From NCBI RefSeq assembly GCF_002196705.1, contig NZ_NADJ01000040.1:62001-126000 (forward strand): a DNA stretch of 64,000 bases, in the 5' to 3' direction. Every line of letters begins with the position of its first letter. Position 1 is the first letter of the stretch. Under the pieces are notes generated by a model. The model was not told the origin of the DNA. It saw only the letters and a program-made list of their open reading frames with translations, and did no database searches. Positions 27,380-36,282 of this stretch are shown here, piece after piece. This DNA is from Desulfosporosinus sp. FKB (GTDB taxonomy: Bacteria; Bacillota; Desulfitobacteriia; Desulfitobacteriales; Desulfitobacteriaceae). The translations under genes were made by a program, and so were the position numbers.

Positions 27380-28527
27380 TACCTTCTCCCCTTCCTCAGG
27401 CTATTTTCGTCCACCATTTTAGTAAAGCGATTAAAAATCTCACTATTTTCTTCTGGACCGGGAGCTCCTTCCGGGTGAAACTGGACGGATATTACCGGAT
27501 ATGTTGTATGCTCCATCCCTTCTACCGTTCCGTCATTAAGATTACGCATGGCCACTTCAAAACCGGATCCTTTTAAAGAATCTTCCCTGACTGCATAACC
27601 GTGATTTTGTGAGGTCATCGTTGCTTTACCTGTTCGCAAATCAAGGACCGGATGATTCCCTCCACGATGCCCATAAGGCAGCTTATAGGTCTCACCGCCA
27701 GCCGCCAGAGCGAGAAGCTGATGCCCTAAACAGATACCTAAAACAGGCAGCTTATCATACAATTGACGGACCACAGCAACTACTTCAGGCAACTCGCTGG
27801 GATCTCCGGGGCCATTGCTTAAGACCATCCCCCTTGGACGCTGCCTTAAGACTTCCTCAGCTGTTGATCCTGCCGGGAAAACCATAATTCGATAGCCTCT
27901 CTGCTGCAGAGAACGAAGAATATTTCGTTTGGCTCCGAAGTCAAGCAAAGCTATCAAAGGACCTGACCCCGGAATTTCATAAACTTCCTTAACTGTTGAG
28001 CGATAAACCCAATGTTCACTTGAACTGCAACTATGGCTTAATTGGCAGCTTCTCTGTATCTCGATGCCGTTTTTCTGCTTCTGCCAAAAATCAACCCCCG
28101 CTTCCCTTGTCTCTGTTAATACTCCCGGCAAGGTGCCAAATTCCCTCAGATAGCGCGTCAGTGCTCTCGTATCAACACCTTTTAGTCCTCGAACATCATG
28201 CTGCTGGCAATAGTCTTCCAAAGACCCCTCAGCATGCAGACTTCCCTCACCTTGGGAAAGCTCACGCACAATAAGCCCTTGCAGACGAGTTTTGTCCGCT
28301 TCATTTTCTTCATGATGCCAGCCATAATTTCCGATTTGTGGCTGAGTGAGTACCAGAATCTGCCCGGCATAGGATAAATCCGTAATCATCTCCTGATATC
28401 CACTCATGGACGTATTAAAGACTACTTCCCTTGCTGCCAATGAGGAAGAACATTTCTCCCACGCTCCAAACGTTTCCCCCTCGAAGGTTGTCCCATCCAT
28501 AAAAACGAGATAAGCCACCTGCGACAC
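27379..28527 (-). CDS. carA: Carbamoyl-phosphate synthase small subunit
   Basis: This glutaminase subunit of 382 residues has the N-terminal carbamoyl synthase domain (GQILVLTQPQIGNYG near 65) and a C-terminal class I amidotransferase with the nucleophile Cys in LGICLGHQLLALA (about 250) and His/Glu in SVQFHPEGAPGPEE near 345. It lies 67 bases after pyrC and is coupled to carB. Confidence 0.97.
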   Translation of the reverse strand: MSQVAYLVFMDGTTFEGETFGAWEKCSSSLAAREVVFNTSMSGYQEMITDLSYAGQILVLTQPQIGNYGWHHEENEADKTRLQGLIVRELSQGEGSLHAEGSLEDYCQQHDVRGLKGVDTRALTRYLREFGTLPGVLTETREAGVDFWQKQKNGIEIQRSCQLSHSCSSSEHWVYRSTVKEVYEIPGSGPLIALLDFGAKRNILRSLQQRGYRIMVFPAGSTAEEVLRQRPRGMVLSNGPGDPSELPEVVAVVRQLYDKLPVLGICLGHQLLALAAGGETYKLPYGHRGGNHPVLDLRTGKATMTSQNHGYAVREDSLKGSGFEVAMRNLNDGTVEGMEHTTYPVISVQFHPEGAPGPEENSEIFNRFTKMVDENSLRKGRR

Positions 28528-28594
28528 TCCCTCTCAACTCTCATAACATTTTAGGCCTTAAATTAAATAGTACTAAGCAATGTTTCTCCATCAA

Positions 28595-29905
28595 TTAAAG
28601 AAGCATGCGGTTTCTTTGGACTAACCGGCCCTCCACCCAGACCATCACTGGAAAGCCTTGCAGGGTTTTTCCCAAAAACGGTGTATTCCTGGCTTTGGAT
28701 ACTAAATTGCTCGGCTCGATAACTTCTTTATAGCCCGGATCAAAAAGGACCATATCCGCCGAAGTTCCCGGTTTGAGCGTTCCTCCCTTTAACCCGAAGC
28801 GCTTAGCCGGAGAATGACTCCAGGCCTCAATTACCCGCTCCCAGGAAAGTTTCCCTGTGAGCACCAGATACTGATAAACAGCACTAAGAGCCGTTTCCAA
28901 GCTGGCAATACCAAAGGGAGCTTCGGCAAAAGGACGAGCTTTTTCCGCCTGGGTATGCGGGGCATGGTCTGTCGCAATCATATCGATAGTTCCGTCTTGA
29001 AGCCCTTCAATAAGGGCAGCCCGATCTTCTTGGGAAGCCAGCGGCGGATTTACCTTAAGAGCAGTATCTGTAAGATGAATATCTTCGTCACAGAATATAA
29101 GATGGTGAGGATTAACTTCCGCAGTGACATTCACGCCTCGTGCTTTCGCCCTTCGAATCAACTCCACGCTTTCCGCTGTGGAAATATGGGCTAAATGAAG
29201 TTTTCCGCCTGTTTCTTCTGTTAAAATCAAGTCTCGGGCAACAATGACACTTTCGGCACTGGCCGGAATTCCTTTGAGTCCCATGCGTCCCGAGGCTGTT
29301 CCTCTGCGCATAAGTCCGTCTCCGGCTAAATATTTGTCTTCACAATGGCTAATGATCGGCAGTCCCGTTAATTTAACGTATTCTAAGGCCAGTCTCATGA
29401 CTTCCGAATTTTGAATATTTTTTCCGTCATCCGAAAAGGCAACAACTCCGCCTTCTTTCATATCCGCCATCTCAACAAGTTCTTCGCCTTGCATCCCTTT
29501 AGTTACAGTTCCAATGGGCAGAACATGGGCATATCCGGCTCGTTCACCTTGAAGACGTACAAACTCCGCCAGGGCCCGCTTATCAATAACTGGTTGGGTA
29601 TTGGCCATAGCTAAAATCGTCGTGAACCCTCCGCGCACGGCAGCGCGAGAACCGCTTAAGATATCCTCTTTGTCTTCCTGCCCAGGTTCACGCAAATGAG
29701 TATGGACATCGATTAAGCCTGGGAAAAGAAACTTGCCCTGACCGTTAATAGTCTCTATAGCTTCGCCCTGTGCTTTGAATTGAACCTCTTCATCACTCAT
29801 GGACGAAGAAATTGCCAGGATTTTTCCTTCTTTAACAAGAACGCTCTGCGGACTCGATAGTTTTTGACTAGGATCAACAACCCAAACATCTTTAAGCCAC
29901 AACAT
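28595..29905 (-). CDS. pyrC: Dihydroorotase
   Basis: This zinc enzyme of type I closes carbamoyl aspartate to dihydroorotate. Its 436 residues include the zinc motif DVHTHLREPGQEDKE near residue 58, HCED near 180 and DHAPH near 305. The ATG at 29905 follows GGAGGG with good spacing; an upstream TTG frame extension was rejected. It overlaps pyrB by 14 bases. Confidence 0.96.
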   Translation of the reverse strand: MLWLKDVWVVDPSQKLSSPQSVLVKEGKILAISSSMSDEEVQFKAQGEAIETINGQGKFLFPGLIDVHTHLREPGQEDKEDILSGSRAAVRGGFTTILAMANTQPVIDKRALAEFVRLQGERAGYAHVLPIGTVTKGMQGEELVEMADMKEGGVVAFSDDGKNIQNSEVMRLALEYVKLTGLPIISHCEDKYLAGDGLMRRGTASGRMGLKGIPASAESVIVARDLILTEETGGKLHLAHISTAESVELIRRAKARGVNVTAEVNPHHLIFCDEDIHLTDTALKVNPPLASQEDRAALIEGLQDGTIDMIATDHAPHTQAEKARPFAEAPFGIASLETALSAVYQYLVLTGKLSWERVIEAWSHSPAKRFGLKGGTLKPGTSADMVLFDPGYKEVIEPSNLVSKARNTPFLGKTLQGFPVMVWVEGRLVQRNRMLL

Positions 29906-30827
29906 TAGCGGACCCTCCAATCAAGAGATAGATTAAGGCCATACGAATTGCCACACCGTTTGTCACCTGACGCTCAATTAAGGCCTGAGCACTGTCTGCC
30001 ACCTCATCGGAAATTTCCACACCGCGGTTCATCGGACCGGGATGCATAACCACGCTTTGTTTGCCGGTCTTCTTTAAGCGCTCAGTCGTTAAACCATAAA
30101 GATGACTGTATTCCCGCAGGCTGGGAAATAGTCCGCTTTTTTGACGTTCCAATTGTAAACGCAGGGCCATCACCACATCGGCGCCCGGTAAAACGCTGTC
30201 CAAATCATGAGTCAGTTTAACCCCCAAGCCTCCCATCTCCGCCGGTGCCAAAGTCGGAGGACCCACCAAGGTAACATTGACTCCAAGTTTTCTAAGGCCC
30301 CAGGCGTTGCTCCTGGCCACACGGGAATGTAAAACGTCCCCAACAATAACCACATTTTTTCCTTCCAGGTCTCCCAGCTTTTCCTCCATCGTAAATATAT
30401 CCAGCAAGGCTTGGGTCGGATGTTCATGTTGACCATCTCCCGCATTAATAACCCCTGCATCAAGAATATCCGCCAAAAAGCTTGCCGAACCTGAACTTGA
30501 ATGTCTGAGAATGACTAAATCAGCGCGCATAGCCTGAATAGTTTTGGCAGTATCGTACAAACTTTCTCCTTTGCTCACACTGCTTTGAGCCACAGCGATG
30601 CTTGTCGTATCCGCACCTAAGACTTTAGCCGCCATTTCGAAGGACGTTCTTGTCCTTGTACTGGCCTCATAAAAAAGATTGACAACGGATTTTCCTTTAA
30701 GTGTAGGCAGCTTTTTTATGGGCCGCATCAAAATCCCCTTCATCACTTTTGCTGTCTGCAAGATCTGACGAATTTCTTCCACATCCATCTCTTCTAACCC
30801 AAGAACGTCTTTACGCTGCAATTTCAT
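29892..30827 (-). CDS. pyrB: Aspartate carbamoyltransferase catalytic subunit
   Basis: The enzyme joins carbamoyl phosphate and aspartate. Its 311 residues include the carbamoyl-phosphate motif STRTRTSFE near 57, HPTQALLD near 137 and HPGPMNRG near 265. There is no pyrI regulatory subunit nearby, as in Bacillus. A PyrR-type attenuator lies between pyrR and this gene; GGAGGG precedes the ATG. Confidence 0.96.
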   Translation of the reverse strand: MKLQRKDVLGLEEMDVEEIRQILQTAKVMKGILMRPIKKLPTLKGKSVVNLFYEASTRTRTSFEMAAKVLGADTTSIAVAQSSVSKGESLYDTAKTIQAMRADLVILRHSSSGSASFLADILDAGVINAGDGQHEHPTQALLDIFTMEEKLGDLEGKNVVIVGDVLHSRVARSNAWGLRKLGVNVTLVGPPTLAPAEMGGLGVKLTHDLDSVLPGADVVMALRLQLERQKSGLFPSLREYSHLYGLTTERLKKTGKQSVVMHPGPMNRGVEISDEVADSAQALIERQVTNGVAIRMALIYLLIGGSANVVA

Positions 30828-30904
30828 CGTAACCCTCCTAATAATGCTGTCACTTTTTGGTATCCCCTTCGCTGCAACTTTTATCCAAAACCAGATTGAG
30901 ACTG

Positions 30905-30995
30905 AAAATCAAAAGTCCTCTCCCAAGAAGGGAGAGGACTAAAATAGGCATAGCCAAAAATCCTACTCGCCCCTTGCCCATCTCTCTGGATGGAA
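30905..30995 (-). promoter_or_regulatory. PyrR-dependent attenuator upstream of pyrB
   Basis: On the minus strand a PyrR-binding loop with TCCAGAGAGATGG inside a small stem (30973-30995) is followed by a terminator with the 11-bp stem AGTCCTCTCCC / GGGAGAGGACT (30914-30940) and a T-rich tail. With UMP, PyrR should hold the loop and allow termination before pyrB. Confidence 0.85.
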
Positions 30996-31045
30996 TTTAA
31001 AGGGTTAGGTCACATTTCGTTGGTTATTCACTTGTTAACTTGCAA

Positions 31046-31621
<576 letters not shown>

Positions 31622-31644
31622 TTAGAACACAGATCAGAGTGACA

Positions 31645-31722
31645 AAACAAACAGGACCGTCTCCCCCAGGCAGACAGTCCTTAGCTTACTTCCGTCTGCC
31701 TTCCCAAGCCTCACAGGACTTC
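31645..31722 (-). promoter_or_regulatory. PyrR-dependent attenuator upstream of pyrR
   Basis: On the minus strand the PyrR consensus loop AGTCCTGTGAGGCTT (31721-31699 region) precedes an antiterminator arm pair GGCAGAC / GTCTGCC and a terminator AGGACTGTCT / AGACGGTCCT (31653-31681) with a T-rich tail. GTCTGCC overlaps the terminator arm, so the structures exclude each other. Confidence 0.85.
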
Positions 31723-31756
31723 ATTTAAAGGCCATTCAACTGTCATTAAGTTTACT

Positions 31757-32791
31757 TTAGGTTGGCCAAAATGTCAATCCTTCCTGCAAACACTTGAGGA
31801 GGTTAGAGAACACTTCAGGAACCGGAACGTCAAACCTCATCCATTCCCCGCTCCGTGGATGTTTAAACCCTAAATGTGCCGCATGGAGAAGTTGGCCATT
31901 TATCCCGAACCTGTTTTTCGCAGGTCCGTAAACAGGATCCCCTAAAACGGGATGCTTAAGATAATTCATGTGCACACGGATCTGATGAGTCCTGCCGGTT
32001 TCCAGGTGCGCTTCTATGAAAGTCATATCCGGATAACGTTCCAGAACTTTGTAATGAGTGACAGCAGTTTTAGAATGATTCATAACAACAGCCATGCGCT
32101 TGCGATCCGACGGGTCACGTCCGATGGGCGCATCAACAGTACCTGAAGGTTCATGGATCACACCATGAACCAGGGCCAAATAGATTCGTTCCATACTGTG
32201 TACTTTAAGTTGGGCAGCTAAGTTTTGGTGAGCATCATCATTTTTAGCCACTACTAAAATTCCTGAAGTATCCTTATCAATTCGGTGTACGATCCCAGGC
32301 CTTAAAACCCCGTTAATTCCTGAGAGATTACGGCAGTGGCATAACAAAGCGTTAACGAGAGTGCCTGTCCAAGCACCGGGCGCCGGATGGACTACCATAC
32401 CCTGCGGCTTGTTGACGACTAAGACATCCTCGTCCTCATAAAGGATATCTAAAGGAATATCCTCTGGTTCTGCCGTGGCCGGACGAGGTTTTGGAATTGA
32501 CGCTTCAATTCTGTCACCCTTGTGGACTTTATAATTTCCTTTTTTAATCTGTCCATTAACTTTAACGTATTCCCTGGCAATAAGATCTTGAACAAAAGAC
32601 CTGCTTTTTCCTAAGACTTTAGTAACCCCAACATCAAGTCTTATACCTTCCGAAAGCTCAAACCCCAAGTTCTCAATTTCGTCAGAACTTTCTTCTGCTC
32701 CCAACTCAATCTCGTTAATTTCTTCGTTGAAGTCTGCATCAACCTGTTCTGAGCCAATAACTTTTTCTACTTCCACGCCAATCCTAACCAT
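31757..32791 (-). CDS. rluD: RluA-family 23S rRNA pseudouridine synthase with acidic N-terminal extension
   Basis: The enzyme isomerises uridine to pseudouridine in large-subunit rRNA. Of 344 residues, 1-45 are an acidic, low-complexity extension (many Glu/Asp). An S4 RNA-binding domain spans about 50-100 (LDVGVTKVLGKSRSFVQDLI), then the catalytic domain with HRIDKDTSG (Asp172). The C-terminal GRTHQIRVHM is conserved. The extension is unusual in length. The gene follows lspA but is separated by a 220-base palindromic element. Confidence 0.92.
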   Translation of the reverse strand: MVRIGVEVEKVIGSEQVDADFNEEINEIELGAEESSDEIENLGFELSEGIRLDVGVTKVLGKSRSFVQDLIAREYVKVNGQIKKGNYKVHKGDRIEASIPKPRPATAEPEDIPLDILYEDEDVLVVNKPQGMVVHPAPGAWTGTLVNALLCHCRNLSGINGVLRPGIVHRIDKDTSGILVVAKNDDAHQNLAAQLKVHSMERIYLALVHGVIHEPSGTVDAPIGRDPSDRKRMAVVMNHSKTAVTHYKVLERYPDMTFIEAHLETGRTHQIRVHMNYLKHPVLGDPVYGPAKNRFGINGQLLHAAHLGFKHPRSGEWMRFDVPVPEVFSNLLKCLQEGLTFWPT

Positions 32792-32870
32792 CCCAAATTT
32801 AAAATTCTATCATCTGCGTTCACTCATGAATAGCCACTCTTCATGACTAAATTCGCCTATAATCTTTAGC

Positions 32871-33090
32871 CAATCGTAAGACCCCCACTTCAGTGAACTC
32901 GTTCAGCTTAAGCTGAACATCGGGGCTTCAGACACAATAATGTCCAGTGGACATTATTGCCGAGCCGCCTTTCCCAATAGGAATACTTAGCGGCGAAGGA
33001 GGACTCTACCCCACCTGAAGTTAACGAAGGACCCACCCCCACTTATAGAAAAACTCGATAAATGGGAGCGGTTCCCATAACAAGTTCACT
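32871..33090 (+). repeat. Composite palindromic element between lspA and rluD, copy 3
   Basis: This 220-base unit starts CAATCGTAAGAC and ends GTTCACT, the same ends as the short copies at 55739-55810 and 51044-51085. Inside, in order: the GTGAACTCGTTCAGC / GCTGAACATCGGGGCTTC module in inverted orientation; a near-perfect palindrome with 12-bp arms CAATAATGTCCA / TGGACATTATTG (32935-32959); an unpaired G/C-rich stretch; and a degenerate hairpin CCCCCACTTATAG ... ATGGGAG. No open frame is seen. It fills the lspA-rluD gap. Confidence 0.75.
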
Positions 33091-33107
33091 TAACAATTAC
33101 CTTATAA

Positions 33108-33647
33108 TTATTCCTCAGTACTGCTGGGCTTGAGATCCTGGTCAAGGGTTTTGTGATCTTTTTCGTCCCAATATAACTTAAGCATAAGGAGCCCAACGCC
33201 AACAACGATCATACTATCAGCAAAATTAAAAACATAGGGCCAAATTTGCACGTCGATATAATCGACAACACGGCCAATCACAAGCCGGTCATATAAGTTA
33301 CCAAGCGCCCCTCCGCCAATCATACCAATAGCCAATCGCAGAAGCACTTCTTTTTTGGGAATTCGAAATTGACCATAAATTACCCCGCCGACAACCACCA
33401 GAGCTGTAACAACAAAAATCCAGGTGCGTCCAGCCATCAAGCCGAAGGCGGCTCCTGGATTAAGGACATAGGTAATGTGAAATACCTTGGGAATGACTAT
33501 CAGCGATTCGCCCGGCATAAAATTCTTCTGAATCAACACTTTTAAGAGGCGATCAACGATCCATACGCCAATCATTGCAAACCAGACCAACAATCCTTTA
33601 ACCCCCCTGTTCTTTTTCATCTTAACACAGGGTTTTAAGGAGAGCAA
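33108..33647 (-). CDS. lspA: Signal peptidase II (prolipoprotein signal peptidase)
   Basis: This membrane aspartic protease removes lipoprotein signal peptides. It has four membrane segments. The two catalytic Asp residues sit in ALGNLYDRL and VFNFADSMIVVG. Starts are ambiguous: a TTG at 33647 has AAGGA with 6-base spacing, an ATG at 33620 has no clear site, and the frame extends to 33668. The last 20 residues are a charged tail. The gene lies 26 bases or less after the DksA/TraR-type gene. Confidence 0.93.
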   Translation of the reverse strand: MLSLKPCVKMKKNRGVKGLLVWFAMIGVWIVDRLLKVLIQKNFMPGESLIVIPKVFHITYVLNPGAAFGLMAGRTWIFVVTALVVVGGVIYGQFRIPKKEVLLRLAIGMIGGGALGNLYDRLVIGRVVDYIDVQIWPYVFNFADSMIVVGVGLLMLKLYWDEKDHKTLDQDLKPSSTEE

Positions 33648-33673
33648 ATTATTCCTTATCGCCGGCAATTCAT

Positions 33674-34348
33674 CTAAGTGCGCCCGTGTTTCTCACTGTA
33701 GTGGATTGTATTCCCTCGCCCTTCCTGTTCTCGGCCTGTCTCAATGGTTTCTATAAATTCGCTTGCTCCAATAACCTCATCAGAATCCTCATACAAATCA
33801 TTGGGATCTGATATATCTCTATTTGTCCCTAAATCCTGAAGTGAATCAGATGTTCCATAACGTGCTACAGCCTGCCAGGCATCTTCACCGTCAAATTCGA
33901 CTCGAGCCGTCCCGTCATTAAACGTTCGGGAAAAGGGACGGTTTAGAATTTCATCTTCGACAGGTTCACGATGCAAAGAATGCTGCTCCTCTTTCTCTTC
34001 CTCACGACTACATTGAGTACATACCGTCGTATAGGGCACAAGTTCAAGCCGTTCATAGGGGATCTCTTGACCACAGCGTTCACAGACTCCATAAGTCCCT
34101 TTCTCAAGACGCTCTAAAGCAGCATCAATAGCTTCAATCCTATGTACAGACCGATCATGATAGGCAACATCCTGGGAACGCTGATATACCTCCGTCGCTA
34201 CGTCAGCTGGATGGTTGTCCGCTAGTGACAGTTCACCTAAGGACTCCCTCATATCCCCATTAATAAGTTCTGTTGCTGTCTCCATTAAGCTTTGCTTTTC
34301 AGCGCGCAGCGTATCCATTAATTTTCTATAACGAGAACTATTATTCAT
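33674..34348 (-). CDS. TraR/DksA-type zinc-finger protein (YteA family)
   Basis: This 224-residue protein has a coiled-coil-rich first half and the DksA/TraR C4 zinc finger CERCG-x17-CTQC near residues 93-114. It resembles the sporulation-linked YteA family rather than true DksA, because a long acidic tail (about 120-224) follows the finger. True DksA binds the RNA polymerase secondary channel; whether this one does is unknown. AAAGGGG precedes the ATG. It probably heads the lspA transcript. Confidence 0.82.
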   Translation of the reverse strand: MNNSSRYRKLMDTLRAEKQSLMETATELINGDMRESLGELSLADNHPADVATEVYQRSQDVAYHDRSVHRIEAIDAALERLEKGTYGVCERCGQEIPYERLELVPYTTVCTQCSREEEKEEQHSLHREPVEDEILNRPFSRTFNDGTARVEFDGEDAWQAVARYGTSDSLQDLGTNRDISDPNDLYEDSDEVIGASEFIETIETGREQEGRGNTIHYSEKHGRT

Positions 34349-34552
34349 CTCACTGCCCCTTTCTAATGTACATAATTATTAAGGATTAAAAGATAAGCTG
34401 TTTCGCAATTACAAAAATAATCATTTTGATCACATTCTAATTATTTCAATTATCTCCAAGCAAACACCTGAATTTTTGATCTCGTTTCAATAATCTTAGT
34501 GTTCCCACGCGCTGACTATTTACCCAAAAAAACTAAATAACATAAAGAAAAC

Positions 34553-34580
34553 TTAGCTGGCACTCGAAGACACTGTCTTC
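34553..34580 (+). repeat. Second palindromic repeat family, copy a
   Basis: TTAGCTG-n3-CTCGAAGACAC-n-GTCTTC, 24 of 28 bases identical to 53854-53881, with hairpin arms GAAGAC / GTCTTC. It sits in the 363-base gap between yteA and pduL, which otherwise holds A/T-rich sequence, a small GAAAGT/ACTTTC hairpin near 34620 and the pduL terminator. Confidence 0.55.
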
Positions 34581-34636
34581 GCACGTATTAACTCTTCTTG
34601 CAGTATACAACCGAAAGTTATACTTTCTGATAGTAC

Positions 34637-34676
34637 AAAAAAGAACTCCGCGCCACATAATTGTGACGCGAAGTTC
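34637..34676 (-). terminator. Terminator after pduL
   Basis: The minus-strand 15-bp stem with two G-T pairs (GAACTTCGCGTCACA / TGTGGCGCGGAGTTC) is followed by TTTTTTG. Confidence 0.88.
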
Positions 34677-34711
34677 ACCATTTACCACAGAATATAAAGA
34701 ATTTCAAAAAC

Positions 34712-35290
34712 CTAATCCAAAAGAACCTCTAACTGCATGCCATTGGCGAGACTGAAAGCATTACCTTCATCTGTATCAATGTGCATATCTAAGGAATAAT
34801 TCGGGCTGACACGGATAAGAACTTGATCGAAAATTCCGCCTCGTACACCTGGAACCACAACCCGGACATGGTCTCCATCCTTTAAGGAATATTTTTGAGC
34901 ATCTTCAGGTGTCATATGAATATGGCGAGCTGCAATAATAGCCCCTTCATCGAGATGAACTTTTCCCTTAGGACCTTCAACATCGAGTCCTGGCGTCCCT
35001 TCAAGCTTTCCGGAGTCCCGAACGGGAGGTTTAACTCCTAACTTAAAGGTATCCGTGGCTGCCAATTCTACTTGAGACGCCTTTCTTGCCGGTCCTAAAA
35101 CGCGTATTCCCGGCATGGAACCTTTGGGACCAATAAGCGTCACCGTTTCTTCACAGGCAAACTGACCCGGCTGACTTAAATCCTTTGTTCTCGTCAAAGT
35201 ATGACCGGCGCCAAAGAGCTCTTCAATATGCGCCTGGGACAAATGAATATGTTTGTTGGAGATACCTACCGGAACCATAAAACTAGCCAT
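34712..35290 (-). CDS. pduL: Phosphate propanoyltransferase, PduL family
   Basis: PduL is a phosphotransacylase that exchanges acyl-CoA and acyl phosphate, and is unrelated to Pta. Its 192 residues contain both zinc-binding regions: GISNKHIHLS near the start and ARHIHMTPEDA near 125, then HIDTDEGNA near 172. There is no encapsulation peptide and no microcompartment gene nearby, so it likely serves as a cytosolic phosphotransacetylase, as in several acetogens and sulfate reducers. The ATG at 35290 was chosen over a GTG at 35302 that touches the ribosome site GGAGGGTGAT. The 155 bases upstream show no clear promoter. Confidence 0.9.
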   Translation of the reverse strand: MASFMVPVGISNKHIHLSQAHIEELFGAGHTLTRTKDLSQPGQFACEETVTLIGPKGSMPGIRVLGPARKASQVELAATDTFKLGVKPPVRDSGKLEGTPGLDVEGPKGKVHLDEGAIIAARHIHMTPEDAQKYSLKDGDHVRVVVPGVRGGIFDQVLIRVSPNYSLDMHIDTDEGNAFSLANGMQLEVLLD

Positions 35291-35457
35291 TAGATTTATC
35301 ACCCTCCATAGTTACTGCGAATGAAATGATAACATCTGCCCGAAACAAATTCCGGGTGTAAAAATTTCATTAAATAATAGTATACTCCATTTCAGCATAA
35401 AACGACACAAATCCAAGCGTAAATCCCAGTTTAAATTTATGTTAATAATTTCCTAGC

Positions 35458-36282
35458 TTAGCGTTTCTTATTCCACTCATCAGATCGATATTTGGGACGA
35501 ATTTTTTGCATCAAAAGTCTTTCAGTATCTGTTAATTGACTTTGAAGCAGATCAATTTTCATAACTCTGGAAAACCCGCAGCAAATCTCCCGTTCCAAAT
35601 CCTCTCGTCCAATGGGCTGGGGCCAAATTTCATCCAAAGCACACGCTTTCCGTTTAAATCGTTTCAACAAACGCTCCCTCAGCTCTTCATCGGGGAATTT
35701 CAGAAGCCGAAAGAGAAGATCGGCATCAAAATGGAGTAGGATGGACCCATGCTGCAAAAGCATCCCCTCTTTCCGCATCTGAGCGCTCCCCACCAATTTT
35801 CGGCCGTTGACAACAAGCTCATACCAAGAAGGAGCATCAAAACAGGCCGCAGTAGTTGTTTCTTTGGCAACCCCGCCAACGGACATCTCTGCCGGAATTC
35901 CCAGGGCTTGAAATCCTGATAATAAGGCTTTGCTGATCTTTAGATAGGATTCCGTTACAGTCCCTGAAACGTTAGGGTCCTTTTCCGTGGCTATGACACT
36001 ATAGGTCAGCTCATATTGGTGCAAAACCGCCCGCCCCCCCGTCGGTCTGCGCACAATGTCAATTCCTTCGGCCTGACAGGCCCTTTCATCAACCTCTCGC
36101 TCATAGCTTTGAGCATAACCAAGGGATAAAGCTGCCGGGTCCCAGCCATAAAAGCGCAGAACGGGTTGAGGATCAGAAGCTTGAACCATCGTCAGTAATA
36201 ATGCCTCATCAATAGCCATATTTTCAGCTCCCGAGGCTGCAGCATAAGGCAGGTAACGCCAAAAATCCATAGGATCACTCAC
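35458..36282 (-). CDS. lipM: Octanoyltransferase / lipoate-protein ligase family, LipM-like
   Basis: The enzyme transfers octanoyl groups from acyl carrier protein to GcvH, first step of lipoyl assembly. Its 274 residues include the family motif RRPTGGRAVLH near 79 and a Cys147 in ACFDAPSWYEL, at nearly the position of the LipM catalytic cysteine (150 in Bacillus), followed by GRKLVGSAQMR. This cysteine favours octanoyltransferase over ATP-dependent ligase. It overlaps lipS2 by 8 bases, just after the glycine cleavage genes. Confidence 0.82.
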   Translation of the reverse strand: MSDPMDFWRYLPYAAASGAENMAIDEALLLTMVQASDPQPVLRFYGWDPAALSLGYAQSYEREVDERACQAEGIDIVRRPTGGRAVLHQYELTYSVIATEKDPNVSGTVTESYLKISKALLSGFQALGIPAEMSVGGVAKETTTAACFDAPSWYELVVNGRKLVGSAQMRKEGMLLQHGSILLHFDADLLFRLLKFPDEELRERLLKRFKRKACALDEIWPQPIGREDLEREICCGFSRVMKIDLLQSQLTDTERLLMQKIRPKYRSDEWNKKR

